From Ricordea florida (Eukaryota > Cnidaria > Anthozoa > Corallimorpharia > Ricordeidae), in NCBI GenBank assembly GCA_949710005.1, contig OX453276.1, positions 2,900,201 to 2,964,200 of the forward strand: a stretch of DNA of 64,000 nt, given 5' to 3'. Below, piece after piece: positions 57,804 through 64,000 of this stretch (position 1 is the stretch's first letter; each line of letters begins with the position of its first letter). The translations under genes were made by a program, and so were the position numbers. A model generated the notes under the pieces. It saw only the letters and a program-made list of their open reading frames with translations. It was not told where the DNA came from and did no database searches.

Positions 57804-60800
57804 TCAACTCTTTGTTCTCTGCTTCTCATATTCCCTCATGCGAACATCTCTTTGTGATTCCCACTCCTGCAAAGTATCCTGGGATAAGAGATGCCTCATG
57901 ACCTCAGACATAAGTTGATCACAGTCACCAAACACTCTAGAGCCCAGTTTTCTTCCACTACGATCCTGAGCAGTGCAGAGCTTGTCCAGGCTTGTCTTTT
58001 GCCTGTCACAATCAAAATAAGAATTTTCTAGGTCTGTTTTTGTTGACAAGCCTTAGCTACAGCCTGAAATGATAAGTCACAAGAATGTCCATAACTTTCT
58101 ATGGATCAGAGTGTTCTTGTTTTGCACTCGGATACCTTTATTACCTTCTAAATTTGTTAACATAGTTTTGTATAACATCCCCATGTTTAACTCTTTTCCA
58201 ACAAACTCATGATCATTGATTCATATAAGACTCATGATTTAGAAAACTCACCAAAATATTACGTTATTTCCTATTGCTTCCAAATTTGGCACACAGGAAG
58301 TAAATGAATGCACCCAATTACCCGATAAATTTTAGCTTGTATACTTAAGTGACAGATGCGTGACGAATTTTTAAATTCTGATTTTAGAGCAGAGGGTTTT
58401 CCCTATCATTTGACATCATTTTCTGATGGACATTCCCATATGGATATAGCTAACCGGAAATTTTGAAAAACAAACTTTTATCGATTTTTTGTTTGTAAAA
58501 ATGGCTTATAGAAATTAAATTGTATTAAATTCTGTATTTGCTATTTTTCAAGCAGATTTGAAAGAAATGATACCAGATATAAAAGGAAAACTTTTTTCCT
58601 TTAACTTTTTTCAGCAATTGGCTGGCGTCCTGGTTTATGGGGATTTATATGCAAATTGTATGCATACGTTCTGTAAATTTGGCAAAATGCTAAAATTTTT
58701 GGGAAAATATTATTGCCTACTTGAATGTGAAATATACATGTTTGGAAAGCCTATTTTGTACCCTACAAAATGAGGCATATCTTTGATCACTGCTGTAAAT
58801 ATCTGCGGAGATATTAAATAAAAATTAAATGTCCGTCAATTTGCTTGATTTTTGGGCCTATGGAAAAGAGTTAAAGGACCCGCAGTTTGCTAATATAGAG
58901 CATTTCAGGCAGTGGCACTTTTAGAAGTCTCTTTCCTGTTCACCAGTGCTTTTGGACCCAAGAAAGCTACCCCTAGCTACCACTTTACACCATGAGGTAA
59001 ATAGGGCCTTACAACCAACACCCACCTGTTACAAACAACAAGCCTCAAGGGATGTTTGCCCATTTCTACAAGTTCATTAGCTGGACTGACTGTCATTGTT
59101 GTTCCAAGACACAACATAAGGTCACACTTCGTGGCGTGTTCTTGAGCCATAGAAAATATTTCATCCTCTAGGTTGTCACGAAAGTTGATGATAGTGTCAA
59201 TGAGCTTCCCTTTGCAACCCTACAATATTGGACAGTCACTGTATGAGAAGTGTAAGGATCATCCCACATTGAAAACATGGCAACCTCTCCCTCATTGAGA
59301 ATCATTTGAAATTCCACTTAAATTCACATTTCAATAACTGTATTTGACACTATTCCTATACAGCAATTAACTGACACACTTCAATTTGGGACATAGCACT
59401 GCCCATAATTAACATCTCTGCATTAAGCCTTAAGTTGAAAGTTTAAATATAAACCTGAATTGTTGATTCCATTTACCCCAATTACAACACACAGTGCCTG
59501 TATGGTTATAATTCTGATTGTCTTGTAACCTCTATTTCACTAGGGTCTTATCTATATAGAGAGCATATACGGTGGCGAGAAGATATGAATTCTATGTTTG
59601 AATGACAAGAACAATATCTCAATATTGTTCCTCTCACTTGATCAGCGGAAGCAGGCAATTTCTAATAAATTTTCAAGGTTACATCAACAGAGTTACACCT
59701 CGTGAATGGGATGTAAAATATGGAATGAACGTCCTCAATACTTATGAAATACGAGGAGATTTGCCTTTAAAAACTGTCTAAAACAAATATTATTGCAGTT
59801 TTTAGAGCATGAGGATTCTATGTTGATCTTAATACTCTTATACAAAAATTACCTCTTCTAGTCAAAATATTTTGTGATGTAATTTATAAACTTTGGCACC
59901 AAACCAGTAATTCAGTATGTTGAGACTTATTCCCGTTGTTCTCTTAAATTAATTAATTAATTTATTTTATTAATTAATTAGTTTAGTAATATACTATTTA
60001 AGACTTCTTTGTACATAATCAGATAAAACACTGCCCACCTTATAAGCATTTGCTATTTGCAGGATAGTGTAGCCTTTAACAGAGATAGTTTTTTAACATT
60101 GTAACAGTACCATAAGATGTTAATAATAATAAACTTGAAATGAAAACTTGAAATAATTAAAGAGCTTGCCTGATTAATAAATTTAATAAGAAGTGCAGGA
60201 TGCGGGATTCTCGTTAAAAAGATGCAGGATTTCGGGATCAGAACCCACCTTCCAGACCCTGTAGTTTCGCTGGCCAAAATTCGCCAGTAAAAACGAAGTA
60301 AAAAGGGAAAAAAATTAGAAACAGTAAAGGTGATACCATTTGCCGGTGAAAAAAAAAAGAAACAGAGATGTTATCTTTGAACCAAGTATCGAATGCAATG
60401 CATTGTGATATTTTTAAAAAAAGAAAAGACAACGAATCAAAACTTTAATCAAATGGAAGTATTTTGTTAATCAGACTGTATACTGACTGGCTCAACATCA
60501 AACGATTGCAATTTGTTACAATAAAAAATACTGTTAAAGAGCGTGTAAGAAAACAGAAAATCATCCTTACTTAAAAGAAAGTAATCCAAAAACTTTTGAT
60601 CCCTTCAACAAGGCGGATTTTGTTTCGGTCTTTGTGAATGTTTGTACAATAAATTAGATAGTGATCAGACATTTTAAGGCTGACAGTAACTGTACTGCAA
60701 ATGTTTGCAGGTTCTGCCATGGCAAAATAATGTACATGTAAACCTAAGCAATATTCTTGTGAATTCTAAAGCAAATCAGAGATGACATGTTAGCAATGAC

Positions 60801-62964
60801 TTATCTTTGATGACTCTTGTATAGGGAAATTGAGCTAAGAGATTCTTATACTGTAGGTCAGTAGTGTGCAGTGTAAGCATTTTGAACTCGCTGAATTATT
60901 TTTCATTCACAAAAATAATGGTAATTGCAACCTTCTAGAATTAGTTAAACATGTAAAAATTGGCCCATGCTAATGCAATTTCACAAGATATACTTCCTGG
61001 GGGCTCTGCCCATGTACCCCGCTGGGGGCCTTGGCAGCCCCAGACCCCTTGCCTGTATGGTGGGCCCTTTGGCTCCAAGTGCCGTCTACTTTCTTCTATT
61101 CCCCCTTGCACTGGAAATCTTCTTGACAACCCCGATTAAAACCTTTGTTTGGCAGCTTAATACTCAAACTGAATCATGTAAGGCGGGGAATGATGTCATT
61201 GATATCCTCACTAGAGCGGATATGGAAAATTCACCACTACAGTCCCTGAAGTTGTTTCTTATGAATTTTATCAGTGGTGTAATTCCCAGTAAAACACTCA
61301 CATCTATATAATAATTCATAATTAAATATTATATATTAATTATAATATGTATAAATTATGTATTATGATATTTACATATTCACTGACCTTGCCTTGAGTG
61401 CATTTCCGTCCTGTTCTGTGGCACAGTCCACAAAGCTCACATTGTTTTGCATGTCTTGGTTTCTTTACCTTTGTTGAACCAAAGTCACTTAGTTCTTCAA
61501 AATACAAACTAGCCTGATCATCAAGGACATGAAAAGGCCTCTTGTATTGCAAGCGACACTTCTCACATTTTTCAACAAATACATTGCCATGAAGCTCCGA
61601 AAGAGTTTCATCTGGAATGCCTGACAGACTGTGGAGTCCATCTCCGTTTTGGCTGATGATGTGCTTGATAAAACCCAACTGAACCAGCTTGCATAACACT
61701 TCATGTGTGTAAGTGGGTCTGAGGTCTTCATAAGGAACCCCACCATCATCATCACTACTATCATTGTTGCTGTCGGCATCATTGTCACTATCATCATCAT
61801 CATTATTATAATCATTATTATTTTGAACTCCTTTCACTGTGCTATCAACCTTAGGTTTCTTGCATACTGGTTCCAGATTTTCACTTTGACTAACCCATTC
61901 ATTACTGGCACTTGACACCTCCCTACAAGAATTCATAAACAAATAAATAAATAGAGGAAAAATTATTTTAAAAGTGAAAGAAAATAAATTGAATGGGTAT
62001 TACTTCTACAGTATTTCTATTTAACAAGATTAGCATTACACCCTGGTTGTTAAGGTTACTGTTTTTGCCTGTTATAATGGAATAGTGTAAAAACATGAGT
62101 ATAGCAGTTTCTTAATCCTCTCATCTACATGTCAACTTCCCATTTTTTTTTTCATTCCTTGCAGAATTTTATTTGTACTGTGCTTTTTTCTCTAGATATG
62201 TACGCATAATAATAATCCCATAATAGTCGTATAGAAATCTAACTGACATGGCTTTCTAAGCAAATCATTAATTGGACAACCTGTGTATGGTGGCCTAGAA
62301 ACGGCCATAAGGATTTTTGCTTTAAAACGAAGATTTTAGCTTTAATCTCCAATAAAAAACTTGTTACTTAATTTAAAATTTTATTTCATTCAAAAATACA
62401 AAAAATAATTTTTCTCTGTCAATTAAGAAAAAAAAGTGGAAATTGTTTTATTTTAAGGGATGAAAAACAACAAAATCCTTGTGTCAGTTCTAGCCCACCA
62501 AATACGTGGATGATATGTCACCGATCTTCCTCCGTCCATTTTCCAGACTTTCCACGATAATCTCCGATGCCTGCCGAAGTGGAAATCCCAGCTCCGGTAA
62601 ACGCCACAGAATGTTTACTTCGTCTAATAAGTCCAGCGATTCTCGAAGCTTCGTTAGCAACAGTTTCGGACGAGTCATGGAACTCTGCTGTTTTTAGAGC
62701 TTCCCTCACCAACGCTTTCTCCATATCGCTCATGGCAAATGGTGCAAGCCTTTTGCTTCTTGCTCGACAAGCTTTGACGACTAATTCCCAGCATTCGAGA
62801 TGAAATTGAGCGTCTCCGGATAAACTCCATTGCACAGCCCATTTCATCCTCGGAGTAAAACCTTTTGGAACGGTCGTGCGAACTTCGACACGAGCGTCCG
62901 ATGCTGGAATTATTGATCCTGGTTTAACACAGTCACTGTAACAGCATTTCCCAATAGAAGGCAT
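57804..62964 (-). CDS. Class IV (SIRT6/7-like) sirtuin with N-terminal Cys/His cluster
   Basis: Exons 62522-62964, 61388-61922, 59026-59219, 57804-58002; 456 residues. C7/C8, C12, H55 and C58 (FHLECW) look like a PARP-like zinc-binding module. The NAD fold follows: TGAGISTSAGIGDYRG (123-138), with Gly where most sirtuins have Pro (GIPD). An inserted linker (149-211) holds KKPK and an Asp/Asn-rich run (182-207) encoded by imperfect GAT/AAT repeats. Then SQNGDGLH (238-245), catalytic H259 in HGN, zinc-ribbon cysteines C267, C270, C322 and C328, and CLGTTMTVSPA for NAD. The SELHGN and TGRKC context is closest to SIRT6/SIRT7, which deacylate histones in the nucleus. Activity is likely but the P-to-G change is odd. 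It cannot be assigned to SIRT6 or SIRT7 by eye; it may be a separate invertebrate branch. Confidence 0.88.
59220..61387. other. Sirtuin intron 2, repeat content
   Basis: Contains a GAACAATAT-CTC-AATATTGTTC palindrome (about 59609), a TTAATTAATTAA-rich run (59950-59990) and a GC-richer stretch at 60990-61080. No extra exon is needed for the sirtuin frame. Confidence 0.5.
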
Positions 62965-63733
62965 TTTGTGGACTGAAAACTTCAGAAGACAACGGAACTT
63001 TTCAAAGTTTTAAACCCGGGTCTGCATTTAAATATTAGAACCCAGGCATACTCGTTTACTTTACGACACACATTTACCCTGGGGAGTCCACAGGGGGAGC
63101 GTTATGAATGAGGCCTACCCATGTCAGTAAGAATTGCCCTTTGCCGGCTTGGCCGGAGAGTGGTATTAAAGTTAAACTTACGCACAATCTCCTGCAAACA
63201 TTTTTTTAATGGCTTGCATGAGGGCTAACATTCAAAATTTTGTGTTTACAACAAACTGTAATGTTATAATACCAGAAAATTGGCAAGGTTGGCTTCTATG
63301 AATCTAATTAGTAAATTTACCAACCTGCATACTATAACAAACACTGATTGGCTAGTGTACTGTGTAGTGAGGATGAGTGTGAGTGGAACAAAACAATGCA
63401 CTTGAAAAGCTAAAAATCAATAAATAACAGTGTAAAGATTGATATCTGTTTGCTTCAGTTGATGGTTTCCACTAAAACAATTACCGTTACAACATGAAAC
63501 CACTTGTTAACAGTTCATTCTGAAATATTTCTAGTCATGGGTTTCTTACAGGCATTGGACCACTTTTGCATCTGAATCCCAGGTAAGAAGTGGGAATTTA
63601 GGGAATCTCTGCCAATCCTTATCATGGAGACCAACTTCTTGGTAAGTTCAAGATTTTGAGTATATAAGCTTGCTGACATCCTAGTTATGTCTGTAACATC
63701 TTGATGATACTTCAACTGAATGAACATGACCAT
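62965..63733. other. Sirtuin promoter side and SNRNP25 3' UTR
   Basis: The sirtuin start (62964) and the SNRNP25 stop (63734) lie on the same strand, 769 bp apart. A 72-codon minus-strand frame at 63515-63733 is most simply SNRNP25 3' UTR. Confidence 0.5.
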
Positions 63734-63791
63734 TTACTTTCTCCTTAACCTTTTCATGAAGGTCACCTCATCTTTGTTTTGTATACCATAA
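63734..63791 (-). CDS. SNRNP25: SNRNP25 (U11/U12 snRNP 25 kDa protein), last exon
   Basis: After a TTGTCTTGCAG acceptor, one base completes a split codon, then YGIQNKDEVTFMKRLRRK and TAA follow. This matches the end of the U11/U12 25K protein (human ends with DYGIRN.DEV.FIKKLR). That protein has a ubiquitin-like fold and belongs to the minor spliceosome's U11/U12 di-snRNP. Upstream exons lie beyond the right edge. The exon is short, so the call rests on this conserved tail and on the phase fitting an Asp codon before Tyr. Confidence 0.8.
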
Positions 63792-64000
63792 CTGCAAGAC
63801 AAGGAAAAATTGGGTTCAAATTGTTTGATTTGAAACTGAAATTATACTGGTTGTACCCTTTGGCTGTAAAATTCAAGGTACACCAACAGGGAGAACTAAA
63901 AAAGAAAAAAAAAAAGAGAACAGAAAAAGTAAATCTAAGACAGAACTGTTTTATAGATGTCATATTGCCAATATTTTAAAGTAAGAAGCGCATTATAAAT

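Noticed and set aside
60967-61311. 114-codon plus-strand frame in sirtuin intron 2
   Set aside because: It is antisense to the gene and in a locally GC-rich repeat-like stretch, with no known domain.
61703-61915. Ile/Thr-rich plus-strand frame
   Set aside because: Shadow of the Asp/Asn microsatellite in the sirtuin exon.

Overview
The window is AT-rich animal DNA with multi-exon genes, GT-AG introns, tRNA-derived SINEs and many short inverted-repeat elements. The proteins (Rab32, a GDF5-like BMP ligand, CCS, a class IV sirtuin, a DEDDh exonuclease with a SAM-like domain) and the repeat families point to a cnidarian, most likely a stony coral. The species cannot be read from the window, and the coral call is inference.

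Layout. 1-1117: end of a PIF/Harbinger-like transposon whose Myb/SANT gene runs off the left edge. It lies next to the last exon of UQCRB (1175-1252, +). 4231-11696 (-): a complete Rab32 gene of seven exons, with one U12-type AT-AC intron and one 5.2 kb intron made almost wholly of a 106-bp satellite. 11.7-28 kb: no confident gene. It holds SINEs, MITEs, a LINE tail, scattered satellite units and a large imperfect inverted duplication (18.3-21.8 kb). 28021-29463 (+): a two-exon TGF-beta superfamily ligand, closest to GDF5/6/7. 29.5-38.9 kb: mostly intergenic, with MITEs, a minisatellite of about 77 bp period and two more satellite clusters. 38929-49157 (-): a 1546-residue protein with a DEDDh 3'-5' exonuclease, a SAM-like domain and about 1,200 disordered residues. 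It is head to head with CCS (49265-55875, +), 107 bp between start codons. CCS introns are packed with foldback elements, and a perfect 8 x 39 bp minisatellite starts 10 bases past a splice donor. 57804-62964 (-): a four-exon class IV (SIRT6/7-like) sirtuin with an N-terminal Cys/His cluster and an Asp/Asn-rich insert. 63734-63791 (-): last exon of SNRNP25, a protein of the U11/U12 minor spliceosome.

The genes do not form a pathway. The links visible in sequence are the shared promoter interval of the exonuclease and CCS, a pair of MITF/TFE-type M-boxes in front of Rab32 (a Rab of lysosome-related organelles), and the coincidence of a minor-spliceosome gene with a minor-class intron. Exon boundaries were set by hand from splice sites, reading phase and remembered family sequences. 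All phases close, but no transcript data were available.
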